A stretch of 64,000 nucleotides of DNA from Yoonia maritima (GTDB taxonomy: Bacteria; Pseudomonadota; Alphaproteobacteria; Rhodobacterales; Rhodobacteraceae), in contig NZ_PKFN01000008.1 in the NCBI RefSeq assembly GCF_002933395.1, positions 806,001-870,000 on the forward strand, in the 5' to 3' direction. Below are positions 35,699 through 44,808 of the stretch, piece by piece (the stretch's first letter is position 1; each line of letters begins with the position of its first letter). The notes beneath the pieces were generated by a model. The model was not told where the DNA came from, ran no database searches, and saw only the letters and a program-made list of their open reading frames with translations. A program made the translations under genes and the position numbers.

Positions 35699-37291
35699 CT
35701 ACTTGACCCAGATCTCAACCCGGCTGGTGTTTGCATTCTCGACTTGTCCATCAAAACATGTCGCCGGCGAAATCCCACCAAAGCCGACTGAGGTCAGCGT
35801 CACATTGTTCGCCGCAATCGCAGCAGGTGCATATCGCATAAAGGCCCCAAGCATTTCTTCTGCTGATGCGGCCGACGCTGACAATGCGGCATCGGCGCCA
35901 ATCGCATTATCACTAAACCCAACGAACATCACTTCTCGACCGGTCATTTCGGAACCAGCGATTGCAACTTTGAGGCTTTCAAACATGGCCCTATTCCATC
36001 CACCTTCGATGCCACTTGTCGCGCCGCCAATCATGGTCGGCGAAAGACGTTCTGCCTCGAACAAACGCTGGAACATTTGCGCTGCTGCTAAACGTTCATT
36101 TTCTTCGAATGCACCACCTAATAGCCGGTTCAAGCGGCGGTTCTTTTCAGCTTCATCCTGCGCCGCTGCGGTAAGATTGTTGAAACCTTCTGCTGCGATC
36201 AACCGCTGTGCTGTCGTCCCAGCCGCAAAATCAAACATACCCGACAAAAGCGTCGTTTCAGGCACGGTATCGAAACTGATCATCAAAGGCCGGATCAGCG
36301 GGTAGTCACCAGAGATAACATTGAAGTCGCTCAATTCCACGGGCGCATCACATTCGCCAGAAACGGCAAGGGTGATACTGTCGTCTGCATCCTCAACGCT
36401 CACAATGCTGATTGCACCTGCAAATTGATTGACCGACGACGCGATACTAATGCCGTCTGCCATTGTCAGAACGTTACTTGCGATACTTTTGCCCGCGGGC
36501 TCCATTACCAATTTCATAAGCTCAGCGCGAACAGTCGAGTTCGTAGGCAACTGCAATGGTAATATCGGTAGATCCGGCCCGCCCAGTTCTGACCAGTTTT
36601 TAATCTCTCCGGCATATATGCCTGCCAGTTCCGTCATCGAGACACCATCAACGTCCACTCCGGGGGCAGCGATGACAGCAAAAGCACGAACACCCAACAG
36701 CTGATCGCTTAGACCACCTGCAACGGCCCAATCAACTGGAGTATCGTAAGATGCAGGTGCTGACCCTTTGATCGCAACGGCGCTTACAACGGCGTTGGAT
36801 GGCTCTCCATCCTGCGCAACTTGAAGCGTCGCTAATTCATTCGATGCCGGGTTATCCATGGTAATGCGACCGCTGGACGTAACATCAATTGTGGCTTCCG
36901 ATTGCCCTGTCAGCGCATATGCCCCCACAACACTATTATAAATCGTGTCAAAGATAGGCGCTGTAAAGCTCACGACGAATTCATCTGTTCCACCAACAGG
37001 TGCGACCTCGCTTTGAATTACGACTCCTTGAAAGGCGGCTGCAGTAAGCCCAAAGTTGTTGCTGGAGATCACCTGATCACATCCAGCGCCATAACATACC
37101 ACCTGAGACGCAGGCACGCTTACGCGCCCTACCGAAGTCTCGACGGACACCATAGTTCCATTATAGTCAACAATTTCTCCGTCGACGCTAATAAAACCAT
37201 CAATCGACCGAAGCTCTACGGGTTCTGCAAACAATGCGGCAGGCGCTACAGCGCACATAAGGGTCGCTGTAATATTTTTAATCGTGATCAT
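35699..37291 (-). CDS. PstS-like binding domain fused to OmpA-like domain
   Basis: A 530-residue exported chimera. Signal peptide to about residue 22. A short unknown N-terminal domain with a close Cys pair (VVCYGAGCDQV) is followed by a phosphate-binding-protein-like domain (VSFTAPIFDTIYNSVVGAYA; MTELAGIYAGEIKNWSELGG is the PstS hallmark). The C-terminal 130 residues are OmpA/MotB-like (VMFVGFSDNAIGADAALSAS ... SRVEIWVK), the fold that binds peptidoglycan. So a phosphate-like binding protein appears anchored to the cell wall. No transporter gene is adjacent. Such fusions exist in Rhodobacterales but their ligand is not known to me. Confidence 0.82.
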   Translation of the reverse strand: MITIKNITATLMCAVAPAALFAEPVELRSIDGFISVDGEIVDYNGTMVSVETSVGRVSVPASQVVCYGAGCDQVISSNNFGLTAAAFQGVVIQSEVAPVGGTDEFVVSFTAPIFDTIYNSVVGAYALTGQSEATIDVTSSGRITMDNPASNELATLQVAQDGEPSNAVVSAVAIKGSAPASYDTPVDWAVAGGLSDQLLGVRAFAVIAAPGVDVDGVSMTELAGIYAGEIKNWSELGGPDLPILPLQLPTNSTVRAELMKLVMEPAGKSIASNVLTMADGISIASSVNQFAGAISIVSVEDADDSITLAVSGECDAPVELSDFNVISGDYPLIRPLMISFDTVPETTLLSGMFDFAAGTTAQRLIAAEGFNNLTAAAQDEAEKNRRLNRLLGGAFEENERLAAAQMFQRLFEAERLSPTMIGGATSGIEGGWNRAMFESLKVAIAGSEMTGREVMFVGFSDNAIGADAALSASAASAEEMLGAFMRYAPAAIAANNVTLTSVGFGGISPATCFDGQVENANTSRVEIWVK

Positions 37292-37646
37292 TCATAGCTC
37301 CGTGACCATTCGTTTAACGAGAGAGGTGAGACTCGTGACTTATTCTGATCAACGCCGCTGGCAAAACTTTGATGATCAACCCCCTGGAACACAAACGGTG
37401 CTGGCACTAACAACTATCACTTAGCCTTGCTTAGATACTTGATACCCGCGGATTTTCGCCGACACAACTGTGCGGACGGACGCTTGCGCCAAAACTATGT
37501 GCAATAGCCACAAAAATACGTGAATGCTGCAGGTGCGAATTCAGCCCACCGCTCCGTTCATGCCTGAATTTTACTCACAAAGGTAAACGCATGGCGCTGT
37601 TTAGCGCATAAACAAAAGCCGCGCACCTCATACGAAGGTGTTGATT
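37292..37646. other. Intergenic region, 355 bases
   Basis: Lies between the PstS-OmpA gene (start 37291) and the end of ttcA (37647). It must carry the promoter of the former. I see only one clear structure, a hairpin at 37624-37640 (CACCT/AGGTG around TCGTATG on the minus strand), directly after the ttcA stop, which may be its terminator. No gene is apparent. Confidence 0.4.
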
Positions 37647-38525
37647 CTACTCAGATTGCGCATCCCTGGACGCAAGGTTACCAAGCGTCAACCCAGTGAA
37701 ATCAAACAATTTCGGATCCAACAAGTGCGATGGTCGCGCATTCATCAACGACCGGAACATGACTTGCCGCCGACCGGGGCTATTCTTTTCCCAACCATCC
37801 AGAATTTGTTTTACTTGCTGACGCTGTAGCCCGTCTTGCGAGCCACACAGGTCACACGGAATGATGGGATAGTTCATCGCATTGGCAAATTTTTCGCAAT
37901 CGACCTCGGCCACATGCGCAAGAGGGCGATAGAGGAACAAATCACCTTCTTCGTTCACCAGCTTTGGCGGCATTGTCGCCAAACGACCGCCGTGGAACAA
38001 GTTCATGAAAAAGGTTTCAAGGATGTCATCGCGGTGATGACCCAAGACCACGGCAGAACACCCTTCCTCACGCGCGATCCGGTACAGATTGCCGCGGCGC
38101 AATCGCGAACAAAGCGCGCAGAACGTGCGACCGGCAGGTACCTTGTCCATCACGATAGAATAGGTGTCTTGATATTCGATCCGATGCGGTACGCCCATCT
38201 TTTCGAGGAACTCGGGCAATACCGTCGCCGGAAATCCGGGCTGCCCCTGATCTAGGTTACAGGCCACCAGCTCAACCGGCAGCAACCCGCGCCATTTCAG
38301 TTCATAAAGAATGGCCAACAGCGTGTAGCTGTCTTTGCCGCCAGAAAGACAGACCAGCCATCGCACCGGAGGTGCGTCAGGATCGCGGGCATCGCGTTCG
38401 ATCATGCCGTACTGCTCTATCGCCTCGCGCACATTCTGCACGATGCGTTTACGTAACTTTTTGAACTCGGTGGTTTTGGGCGCACCGTAGAACAGCGGGT
38501 GGATATCGTCGGCTTCATCTAGCAT
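37647..38525 (-). CDS. ttcA: tRNA 2-thiocytidine synthetase TtcA
   Basis: Thiolates cytidine 32 of certain tRNAs using an iron-sulfur cluster and ATP. A 292-residue protein. The PP-loop is [15 protein letters not shown], and two CxxC pairs ([13 protein letters not shown] and IPCDLCGSQ) bind the cluster; [20 protein letters not shown] is also typical. ATG 38525 ([14 protein letters not shown]) with AGGA upstream is chosen over 38555. Single gene. Confidence 0.93.
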   Translation of the reverse strand: MLDEADDIHPLFYGAPKTTEFKKLRKRIVQNVREAIEQYGMIERDARDPDAPPVRWLVCLSGGKDSYTLLAILYELKWRGLLPVELVACNLDQGQPGFPATVLPEFLEKMGVPHRIEYQDTYSIVMDKVPAGRTFCALCSRLRRGNLYRIAREEGCSAVVLGHHRDDILETFFMNLFHGGRLATMPPKLVNEEGDLFLYRPLAHVAEVDCEKFANAMNYPIIPCDLCGSQDGLQRQQVKQILDGWEKNSPGRRQVMFRSLMNARPSHLLDPKLFDFTGLTLGNLASRDAQSE

Positions 38526-38567
38526 AGGGGTCCTATGCCAGATGATGCGGTGCAATCCAATCTTTTG

Positions 38568-38963
38568 TTAACGGCTCAAGGCACTGATTGCTTCGAAATA
38601 TGTCACGATAATTGAAGCGATCCCCGCGACCCAAAAACCCGACCGAATGCGGCTTGCACCAACCCAATATGCCGCGAGGAAGCCACCCCGCGCGATCAAA
38701 TAGACCAACGCCGCTGTTGCTGTTATCTTCGTTTGCCCTGACAAGACCACTACAACTAAGGCCGCAGGTACATACATCGCAGACGATTCCACCGTATTTC
38801 GCAATGCCCGTCCGGACCGCCCTGCAAACCCATCGCTAGACAGCGGCTGCGACCGATCCGACATCACAAAGCCTACACCATTACTGCGCGCAGTATACAA
38901 GTGCTGCCCGAATGCCGCGACAAATGTCAGCGCCCCGATCCCCAATATTGCGATAAGTTCCAT
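38568..38963 (-). CDS. MAPEG-family membrane protein
   Basis: A 131-residue integral membrane protein with four helices. FGQHLYTARSNGVGF, RSGRALRNTVESSAMYVPAA (the R-x-x-x-N-x-x-E motif that binds glutathione in microsomal glutathione transferases) and ARGGFLAAYWVGASRIRSGF mark MAPEG. Ribosome site GGAGG lies upstream of the ATG. It is divergent from an HxlR-type regulator; two near-identical palindromes in the 100-base gap suggest it is that regulator's target. Possible job: detoxifying an electrophile. Confidence 0.85.
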   Translation of the reverse strand: MELIAILGIGALTFVAAFGQHLYTARSNGVGFVMSDRSQPLSSDGFAGRSGRALRNTVESSAMYVPAALVVVVLSGQTKITATAALVYLIARGGFLAAYWVGASRIRSGFWVAGIASIIVTYFEAISALSR

Positions 38964-38979
38964 GCTTCACCTCCAGTTA

Positions 38980-38994
38980 CTTTCGAATCGAAAG
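38980..38994. promoter_or_regulatory. HxlR-type operator-like site 1
   Basis: Perfect 7-base arms CTTTCGA and TCGAAAG around one A (centre 38987), 17 bases upstream of the MAPEG start. Shares the ACTTTCxAATxGAAAG core with the second site. Confidence 0.6.
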
Positions 38995-39010
38995 CTACCA
39001 TGCGAGCAGT

Positions 39011-39029
39011 AACTTTCAAATTGAAAGTT
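39011..39029. promoter_or_regulatory. HxlR-type operator-like site 2
   Basis: Perfect 9-base arms AACTTTCAA and TTGAAAGTT around one A (centre 39020), 33 bases (about three helical turns) from site 1 and 35 bases upstream of the regulator's own ATG. Consistent with autoregulation by the winged-helix dimer. Confidence 0.65.
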
Positions 39030-39063
39030 TGATTCAGCCATTGCTCGGGTGTAGAATTAAGGC

Positions 39064-39435
39064 ATGAAAACAGATCACCGTAGCCCCTGCCCTATCTCTA
39101 GCTTCCTTGATTTATGGGGTGACCGCTGGACGCTGATCATCATCCGCGACATGCTGGTTGGAAAACGGCGGTTCAGTGATCTTGAGGCCGGAAACGAACG
39201 GGTGCCAGCCAGTATTCTTGCAAACAGAATGAAACAACTAACCGAACTTGGCGTTGCCAAGCGTGTTCAGTATTCCGAACGCCCACCTCGTTTTGAATAT
39301 CACCTGACAGATAAGGGCAAAGCGCTCAGGCCTGTCCTTATTGCGATGAGCGACTGGTCAGAGCAAAACTTGGATGACAGATGGCACACGCCCGATTGGT
39401 TCCGCGAAGGACGCAGCGCGCCCGGCAGAGATTAA
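39064..39435 (+). CDS. HxlR-family transcriptional regulator
   Basis: A 123-residue winged-helix regulator. CPISSFLDLWGDRWTLIIIR, DMLVGKRRFSDLEAGNERVP (recognition region), ILANRMKQLTELGVAKRVQY and RFEYHLTDKGKALRPVL are the MarR-like HxlR sequence in order; the N-terminal Cys is the residue that senses oxidants or electrophiles in some relatives. It probably controls itself and the divergent MAPEG gene through the paired palindromes. It ends with a four-base overlap with convergent yidD. Confidence 0.92.
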   Translation: MKTDHRSPCPISSFLDLWGDRWTLIIIRDMLVGKRRFSDLEAGNERVPASILANRMKQLTELGVAKRVQYSERPPRFEYHLTDKGKALRPVLIAMSDWSEQNLDDRWHTPDWFREGRSAPGRD

Positions 39436-39653
39436 TCAGGTACGTTGTCTACGCCGCCATCGGCCCAAGGGTGGCATCGACCGATCCGGCGAATGGTCAG
39501 CCAGCTTCCCTTAATTGCGCCGTGTTTTTCTAGCGCCTCAAGTGAATAGACCGAACAAGTCGGGTGGAAACGGCAGCTATTCCCGATCCATGGCGACAAT
39601 ACCAAACGATATGCGCGAACGGGCAATGAAACGACGTAAGCCAAGGGGGTCAT
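39432..39653 (-). CDS. yidD: Membrane protein insertion efficiency factor YidD
   Basis: A 73-residue protein. YRLVLSPWIGNSCRFHPTCS followed by VYSLEALEKHGAIKGSWLTI and RIGRCHPWADGG, with the three conserved cysteines, is a clear YidD. It is a short amphipathic protein at the inner membrane that helps YidC-dependent insertion. It overlaps rnpA by ATGA, in the usual order rpmH-rnpA-yidD. YidC is not next in line here: a convergent HxlR gene closes the group. Confidence 0.93.
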   Translation of the reverse strand: MTPLAYVVSLPVRAYRLVLSPWIGNSCRFHPTCSVYSLEALEKHGAIKGSWLTIRRIGRCHPWADGGVDNVPD

Positions 39654-40042
39654 GCGTGCACCTTTTTCAACGCGCGGCGTAAATCCGCGATCAACGTATC
39701 AAAAGGTAGGGTCGCGGTCACATCTTTACGACCGACCAGCACGTAATCCCAGCCATCAAGCCCCATTTCAGGCAAAACGGCACGGGAAACTTCGCGCAAC
39801 CTGCGCTTGGCACGGTTACGGGCGACAGCATTGCCGACTTTCTTGGAACAGGTGTACCCAACGCGAATCCCCTCTGCTTCACCCTCAGGCCGTTTACGGG
39901 CTTGCAGGTGAATACCGGGGGTGCCTTGGCGACGCGCACTTGACGCACGCACAAAATCCGCACGCTTTTTCAGGACGTGCAAACAAACGGAAACCGCCGG
40001 AGTGCCGTCAACAGGCCCAACCGGCGGTTTCAAATCGCTCAA
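39650..40042 (-). CDS. rnpA: Ribonuclease P protein component
   Basis: A 130-residue basic protein that pairs with RNase P RNA to mature tRNA 5-prime ends. The RNR motif KVGNAVARNRAKRRLRE and the preceding RVGYTCSKK are intact. The N-terminal 20 residues (MSDLKPPVGPVDGTPAVSVC) are longer than in E. coli, and an inner start is possible. It begins 13 bases after rpmH. Confidence 0.93.
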   Translation of the reverse strand: MSDLKPPVGPVDGTPAVSVCLHVLKKRADFVRASSARRQGTPGIHLQARKRPEGEAEGIRVGYTCSKKVGNAVARNRAKRRLREVSRAVLPEMGLDGWDYVLVGRKDVTATLPFDTLIADLRRALKKVHA

Positions 40043-40055
40043 AACGTGCTAACGC

Positions 40056-40190
40056 TTACGCGCTTAGCTTCGCACGGCCTTTGGCACGGCGATTGTTCAG
40101 GATCTTACGGCCAGCTTTAGTAGCCATCCGTGCGCGGAATCCGTGGCGGTTCTTGCGAACCCGGTTTGATGGTTGGAACGTGCGCTTCAT
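40056..40190 (-). CDS. rpmH: 50S ribosomal protein L34
   Basis: A 44-residue ribosomal protein: [20 protein letters not shown], then [20 protein letters not shown] and KLSA, the universal L34 sequence. The ORF is short but certain. TCCGGAGAGAAC, with the ribosome site GGAGA, precedes the ATG at 40190. It heads the operon rpmH-rnpA-yidD. Confidence 0.97.
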   Translation of the reverse strand: MKRTFQPSNRVRKNRHGFRARMATKAGRKILNNRRAKGRAKLSA

Positions 40191-40474
40191 CGCGTTCTCT
40201 CCGGTTCGAGGCCAAACCCCAGAAGGGATTCGAAGCCGATCAACATTTCAGACCTGTCCTTTAGAGAGGACACCACTGCATGTCAACGCGCGAAGCCCCC
40301 TGAAACTGCAACAATTCCAATAAAGTCAGAGTCGCAAATGTTTCAATGATCACAACCAAACCGGTGAAAACTGAAATAACCGTACGTTTCCCATCAACGC
40401 GTCGTGATGCGGGTACCGCCTGCCACCATATATGTCCATCTATGGTGCGACACTCTGCCCGATACAGGACGACC

Positions 40475-41191
40475 ATGACCGGCACACACCCTCTGATCCG
40501 CAAACTGCCCCTGATCACAATTATTATCGTGGCCGTGATTGGTACGTATCTTTTGCGTGACAAGCTGACATTCGAAGCCTTAGCCGAAAATCGCGAAGCC
40601 CTGCTCGCATTTCGTGACAACAACTACCTTGTTACCGTATTGGCGTTCATGGCTGCATATATTGTGATCGTGGCCTTTTCCTTGCCCGGCGCGACCATCG
40701 CGACCCTAACCGGAGGCTTTCTGTTTGGCGTCTTTCCCGGTGCATTATTCAACATGACCGCAGCCACAATCGGCGCGACAGGTATCTTCCTTGCGGCGCG
40801 CTGGGGATTTGGCGAAGCCCTAAGCCAAAAACTCGATAGCGCTGAAGGCATGGTGAAAAAGGTAAAAGCGGGAATCAACGATAACCAATGGTCAATGCTA
40901 TTCCTGATGCGCCTTCTTCCGGTCGTCCCCTTCTTTTTAGCTAACCTGATTCCATCGTTCTTGGGCGTCCCACTGCACCGCTTTGTCATTTCTACATTCT
41001 TTGGAATCATTCCCGGCGCTGTGATTTACACATCAGTCGGCGCGGGTCTGGGCGAAATATTTGCCAAAGGCGAAGCCCCAAACCTTGGCATCATCTTCGA
41101 GCCCGCTATCCTTCTTCCTATCATCGGATTGTCGGCGCTTGCTGCACTTCCCATTGCGATCAAAGCCGTCCGCGGCAAGAAAGGCCTTTAA
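40475..41191 (+). CDS. TVP38/TMEM64-family membrane protein
   Basis: A 238-residue VTT-domain (DedA-like) membrane protein with about six helices. The core shows VAFSLPGATIATLTGGFLFG, the re-entrant G-x-G-F-x-F-G pattern, FNMTAATIGATGIFLAARWG, and MRLLPVVPFFLANLIPSFLG, the conserved arginine-proline helix. ATG 40475 with AGGA upstream is chosen; the frame begins at 40346. Followed three bases later by a flavin reductase-like gene; this pairing of TVP38 with a MerA-like reductase is a recurring association, of unknown purpose. Confidence 0.9.
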   Translation: MTGTHPLIRKLPLITIIIVAVIGTYLLRDKLTFEALAENREALLAFRDNNYLVTVLAFMAAYIVIVAFSLPGATIATLTGGFLFGVFPGALFNMTAATIGATGIFLAARWGFGEALSQKLDSAEGMVKKVKAGINDNQWSMLFLMRLLPVVPFFLANLIPSFLGVPLHRFVISTFFGIIPGAVIYTSVGAGLGEIFAKGEAPNLGIIFEPAILLPIIGLSALAALPIAIKAVRGKKGL

Positions 41192-41194
41192 ACA

Positions 41195-42613
41195 ATGAAC
41201 CGGATCAAAACAGATATCTGCATCATTGGCGCTGGTTCAGGCGGGCTTTCGATTGCGGCGGGTGCGGTTCAGATGGGCGCAAAGGTCGTATTGATCGAAG
41301 GCGGCAAAATGGGCGGCGATTGCCTGAATTATGGCTGCGTCCCGTCCAAAGCACTGATCGCATCAGCCAAACAAGCCTATGCAATGTCGCATGGTGCGAA
41401 TCTGGGCGTTGCAGAAACAAACGCTGTCGTCGATTACGCCGCCGCCAAAGACCACGTTCATGATGTGATCGCCACCATCGCCCCCGTCGATAGTGTCGAA
41501 CGGTTCGAAGGTTTAGGCGTTCACGTCATCCGAGAATACGGCCGTTTCATTTCCGAAACCGAAGTCCAAGCAGGCGACACGATCATCACCGCGCGGCGTT
41601 TTGTCGTGGCAACCGGGTCCGGCCCACTGGTTCCACCAATTCCGGGGCTGGATAGCGTCACTTATTTCACAAATGAAAACATCTTTGATCTGCGCGAAAA
41701 GCCCAAGCACCTGATCATTATCGGCGGCGGCCCCATCGGGGTTGAAATGGCACAGGCGCACCGCCGACTTGGCTGTAATGTAACCGTCATCGAAGGCGCA
41801 AAAGCGCTAGGTAATGATGACCCAGAGCTTGCTCAAATCGTTCTCGACACACTGCGCGAAGAAGGCGTGAACATCATTGAAGATGCCCAAGCCGAAAAAA
41901 TCAGCGGCAAAGGTGACACAATTACAGTTCACACAGCCAAGGGCGACTTTACCGGATCGCACCTATTGATGGCCGTTGGGCGCATGGTGAACACGGATAA
42001 ACTGGACCTTGATAAGGGCGGCATCGAACATGACCGCCGCGGGCTAAAGGTTGGCGATAACCTGCGATCCATCAGCAATAAAAGGGTCTATGCAGCCGGT
42101 GACGTCGCGGGTGGGCTGCAATTCACACACGTTGCGGGCTACCATGCGGGCGTTCTTATCCGGTCTATGCTGTTCGGCCTGCCGTCAAAGCAACGCACGG
42201 ATCACATCCCTTGGGCGACCTACACTGACCCAGAACTGGCGCAAGTCGGGCTAACCGAAGCACAGGCCAAAGAAAAACATGGCGACAAGGTCGAAGTCGT
42301 ACGATTTGAATTCCACCACAACGACCGCGCAATCGCAGAACGCAAAACCAAAGGCCTGATCAAGGTCATGGTGTTGAAAGGACGCCCAATTGGCGCATCA
42401 ATCGTGGGACATCAGGCGGGTGAATTAATCGGAATGTGGGCCATGGCAATCGCCAATAATATGAAGATGTCCGCCATCGCGAACACTGTTCTGCCCTACC
42501 CCACCATTACTGAGGTTAACAAACGGGCTGCGGGTGCCTATTTTAGCCCAAGACTTTTTGAAAACCCGACGGTCAAACGTGTCGTCGGCTTTGTGCAGCG
42601 GTGGTTGCCATAG
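41195..42613 (+). CDS. MerA/lipoamide dehydrogenase-like flavoprotein
   Basis: A 472-residue pyridine nucleotide-disulfide oxidoreductase. FAD fold IIGAGSGGLSIAAGAVQMGA, redox-active pair Cys43/Cys48 in GGDCLNYGCVPSK, NAD fold IIIGGGPIGVEMAQAHRRLG, FAD-binding VYAAGDVAGGLQFTHVAGYH, and dimer domain NTVLPYPTITEVNKRAAGAY. The HxHPT of lipoamide dehydrogenase is replaced by PYPT and no metal-binding cysteines are at the C-terminus, so it is neither a true E3 nor a mercuric reductase. It forms an operon with the TVP38-type gene and the kinase gene 9 bases downstream. Confidence 0.88.
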   Translation: MNRIKTDICIIGAGSGGLSIAAGAVQMGAKVVLIEGGKMGGDCLNYGCVPSKALIASAKQAYAMSHGANLGVAETNAVVDYAAAKDHVHDVIATIAPVDSVERFEGLGVHVIREYGRFISETEVQAGDTIITARRFVVATGSGPLVPPIPGLDSVTYFTNENIFDLREKPKHLIIIGGGPIGVEMAQAHRRLGCNVTVIEGAKALGNDDPELAQIVLDTLREEGVNIIEDAQAEKISGKGDTITVHTAKGDFTGSHLLMAVGRMVNTDKLDLDKGGIEHDRRGLKVGDNLRSISNKRVYAAGDVAGGLQFTHVAGYHAGVLIRSMLFGLPSKQRTDHIPWATYTDPELAQVGLTEAQAKEKHGDKVEVVRFEFHHNDRAIAERKTKGLIKVMVLKGRPIGASIVGHQAGELIGMWAMAIANNMKMSAIANTVLPYPTITEVNKRAAGAYFSPRLFENPTVKRVVGFVQRWLP

Positions 42614-42622
42614 CGAGGAATA

Positions 42623-44023
42623 ATGACCAACTCACTTTCGGGCCGCTTTCTGGTTCTCACGGTAGTTTTCGTGATGCTGGCCGAAGTGTTCATTTTCGTC
42701 CCCTCCATCGCGCGTTTCCGCCAAGACTATCTGCTTGCCCGGCTTGAACGGGCGCAGCTTGCGTCGCTCGCGTTGGAAGCAGACGATATGATCAGCCCCG
42801 CCCTTGAGGCAGAGCTACTCGAGAATGCCGAAGTTTATAACGTCGTCCTACGACGTGATGACATGCGGCAGCTTGCGCTGTCATCGCCGATTCCATCCCC
42901 CATCACAGCAACTTACGACATGCGCGCACCAACCAGCATGACGCTGATTAGCGATGCCATGCGCACGCTGCTGGATACCGACGAACGGATTATCAGGATT
43001 ATCGGCAACCCGGTGCGCGACGGCGGGCTACTAATCGAGGTCACAATTGACGAAATCCCTCTACGTGCAGCAATGCTAAAATACGGCTGGAACATTTTGA
43101 TTCTATCCGCGTTCATTTCTGTCGTGACCGCGGGCTTGCTGTTCTTTGCCGTTCGCAAATTGCTCGTCACGCCGATCAAGGGCGTCGTCGCCCACATGGA
43201 AGCCTACGCCAAATCCCCCGAAGACGCGCGACAGATCATTACGCCCTCTGCCAGCATCAAGGAACTGCGGGCCGCCGAAGAGTCATTGCAGATGATGCAG
43301 ACCCAACTGACCAGCGCGCTGAAACAAAAAGAACGGCTTGCGCAGCTTGGCAGCGGCGTTGCCAAGGTCAGCCATGACCTGCGAAACATCCTAACCTCTG
43401 CGCAGCTATTCACCGACCGGATTGAAGGCTCAGAAGATCCGCTTGTTCAGCGCATGGCACCAAAGCTGGTCGGGTCAATCACGCGCGCCGTACACCTATG
43501 CGAAACGACCCTTGCCTTTGGCCGCGTCGAAGAACCCGCGCCATCACTGTCACGCGTGAACCTCGCGCAAATTATTGGTGACGTGATCGACAGCGAACGT
43601 CTTGCCGCTGGGGACTACGCACTTTCATTCTCCGAAGACATTCCTGCGTCCCTGACCCTGCGTGCAGACGGCGAACAATTGTACCGTGTTATCCAGAACC
43701 TTGTCCGCAATGCCCGCCAAGCCATCATGGCAACGAAAAAAACTGGTGAAATTGGCATACACGCTCACGAAGACGATGATCGCTGGCACCTGACGGTGTC
43801 CGACACAGGGCCAGGCCTCCCCCCAAAGGCACAAGAACATTTATTCCAACCCTTCCAAGGCGGGGTGCGCAAAGGTGGCTCTGGACTGGGCCTCGTGATC
43901 GCAGGCGATCTCATCCGAGGGCACGGCGGCAGACTGCGATTAGAAAGCACTGGCGAAGCCGGCACAACATTCGTCATCGAACTGCCCAAAGCAGACCTTG
44001 CCCTTACGGAAATAAATGAATGA
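42623..44023 (+). CDS. Sensor histidine kinase
   Basis: A 466-residue membrane kinase. Helix 1 near 8-28, a periplasmic sensor of about 130 residues, helix 2 near 155-177, HAMP-like segment, then the dimerisation domain with His251 in KVSHDLRNILTSAQLF. The ATP domain has NLVRNARQAI, VSDTGPGLPPKAQ and GGVRKGGSGLGLVIAGDL. The partner regulator is not adjacent. It follows the TVP38 and flavoprotein genes with 9 bases spacing and probably shares their transcript. The signal is unknown. Confidence 0.9.
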   Translation: MTNSLSGRFLVLTVVFVMLAEVFIFVPSIARFRQDYLLARLERAQLASLALEADDMISPALEAELLENAEVYNVVLRRDDMRQLALSSPIPSPITATYDMRAPTSMTLISDAMRTLLDTDERIIRIIGNPVRDGGLLIEVTIDEIPLRAAMLKYGWNILILSAFISVVTAGLLFFAVRKLLVTPIKGVVAHMEAYAKSPEDARQIITPSASIKELRAAEESLQMMQTQLTSALKQKERLAQLGSGVAKVSHDLRNILTSAQLFTDRIEGSEDPLVQRMAPKLVGSITRAVHLCETTLAFGRVEEPAPSLSRVNLAQIIGDVIDSERLAAGDYALSFSEDIPASLTLRADGEQLYRVIQNLVRNARQAIMATKKTGEIGIHAHEDDDRWHLTVSDTGPGLPPKAQEHLFQPFQGGVRKGGSGLGLVIAGDLIRGHGGRLRLESTGEAGTTFVIELPKADLALTEINE

Positions 44024-44084
44024 CAAAATAATCGAAATTGGGCCTTGCGCCCAACCGCCAGCACGTCTAAATCCCCCCTAACGC

Positions 44085-44161
44085 GGATTGGTAGCTCAGT
44101 TGGATAGAGTACTTGACTACGAATCAAGGGGTCGGGGGTTCGAATCCTCCCCAGTCCGCCA
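44085..44161 (+). tRNA. tRNA-Arg (anticodon ACG)
   Basis: A 77-base tRNA: acceptor GGATTGG pairs with CCAGTCC, D arm GCTC...GAGT, anticodon arm CTTGA-CTACGAA-TCAAG with anticodon ACG, T arm GGGGG-TTCGAAT-CCTCC, discriminator G and encoded CCA. ACG reads CGU and, after inosine formation, CGC and CGA. Its 3-prime end is exactly where foreign-looking DNA begins (repeat from 44165), so it is a plausible integration site. Confidence 0.95.
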
Positions 44162-44808
44162 TTTACCCTTTGTCGAACGTCATACGACTTTGACCTTTGC
44201 GTCATAAACTGACCTGTTCCCGTGTCCCGCCGTTGGTGGGCCTGTTTTGTTGATCTGACTTCCGCTTCCGAAAATCAGTGCTGATTTGAAGGTCAGACGG
44301 CGAAGCCGCCTGCTCCTGCAAATCTGCCACGTGGCGAACGCGGATGGGGGCGAGGCAATGCTATTCGACAGAGGTGGTGCGGCCCGCAGCGCAGCGAGGA
44401 CACGGCTCTGTCTAATTGGGTTGCCCGAGGGGGAAGGCTGCGCCTTCACCCTAGCGTGACGCAGCGGCGTATCGCGCTTGCGCGAACCCCAAGGAACCAG
44501 AATTTCTTAGATGTGGCAGGGCAAGGGCCTGCCTCAATTCAAAGCAGACCTTCGTTCAAAATGCAGCGAAAGTCTCAAATGAGCCCATTTTACTGATTTT
44601 CTGTGCCGCAGCGAATGACCGGTCTGACAAAACGAACGAAATCTATACAAATTTTCTGTTGACCTTGGGGATGTCGTTAGGGGCTATATGGGCCCGAAGA
44701 CCCTACGCTATTGATCTGCCGATACCTGCGTCCCTTTCGTGCTAACCGATGCCACCACTTTTAATCTAGCGTCTTCGTTGTCTCATCTAATGCGCAGAGC
44801 GAAATTCG
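44162..44808. other. Intergenic region behind tRNA-Arg
   Basis: No gene is supported. The first 285 bases are the island repeat copy A (44165-44446). The rest (44447-44808) has no clear gene; a leftward-reading AraC gene ends at 44809. The short open frames here are parts of the repeat. Confidence 0.5.
44165..44446 (-). repeat. Island inverted repeat, copy A
   Basis: Repeats, in opposite orientation, at 50354-50622. The core 44325-44446 (122 bases) differs from the other copy at roughly eight positions. At the outer end, the spaced words AAGGTCAAA, CGTT and AAAGGGT are kept with equal spacing, while the middle differs. Copy A starts three bases after tRNA-Arg. The two copies bracket about 5.9 kb. 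It looks like the ends of an integrated element or a homing repeat rather than a gene. Confidence 0.8.

Noticed and set aside
44180-44449. Open frame inside repeat copy A (and its twin 50249-50539)
   Set aside because: The two frames share sequence only because they are copies of one repeat; no start context and different flanks.
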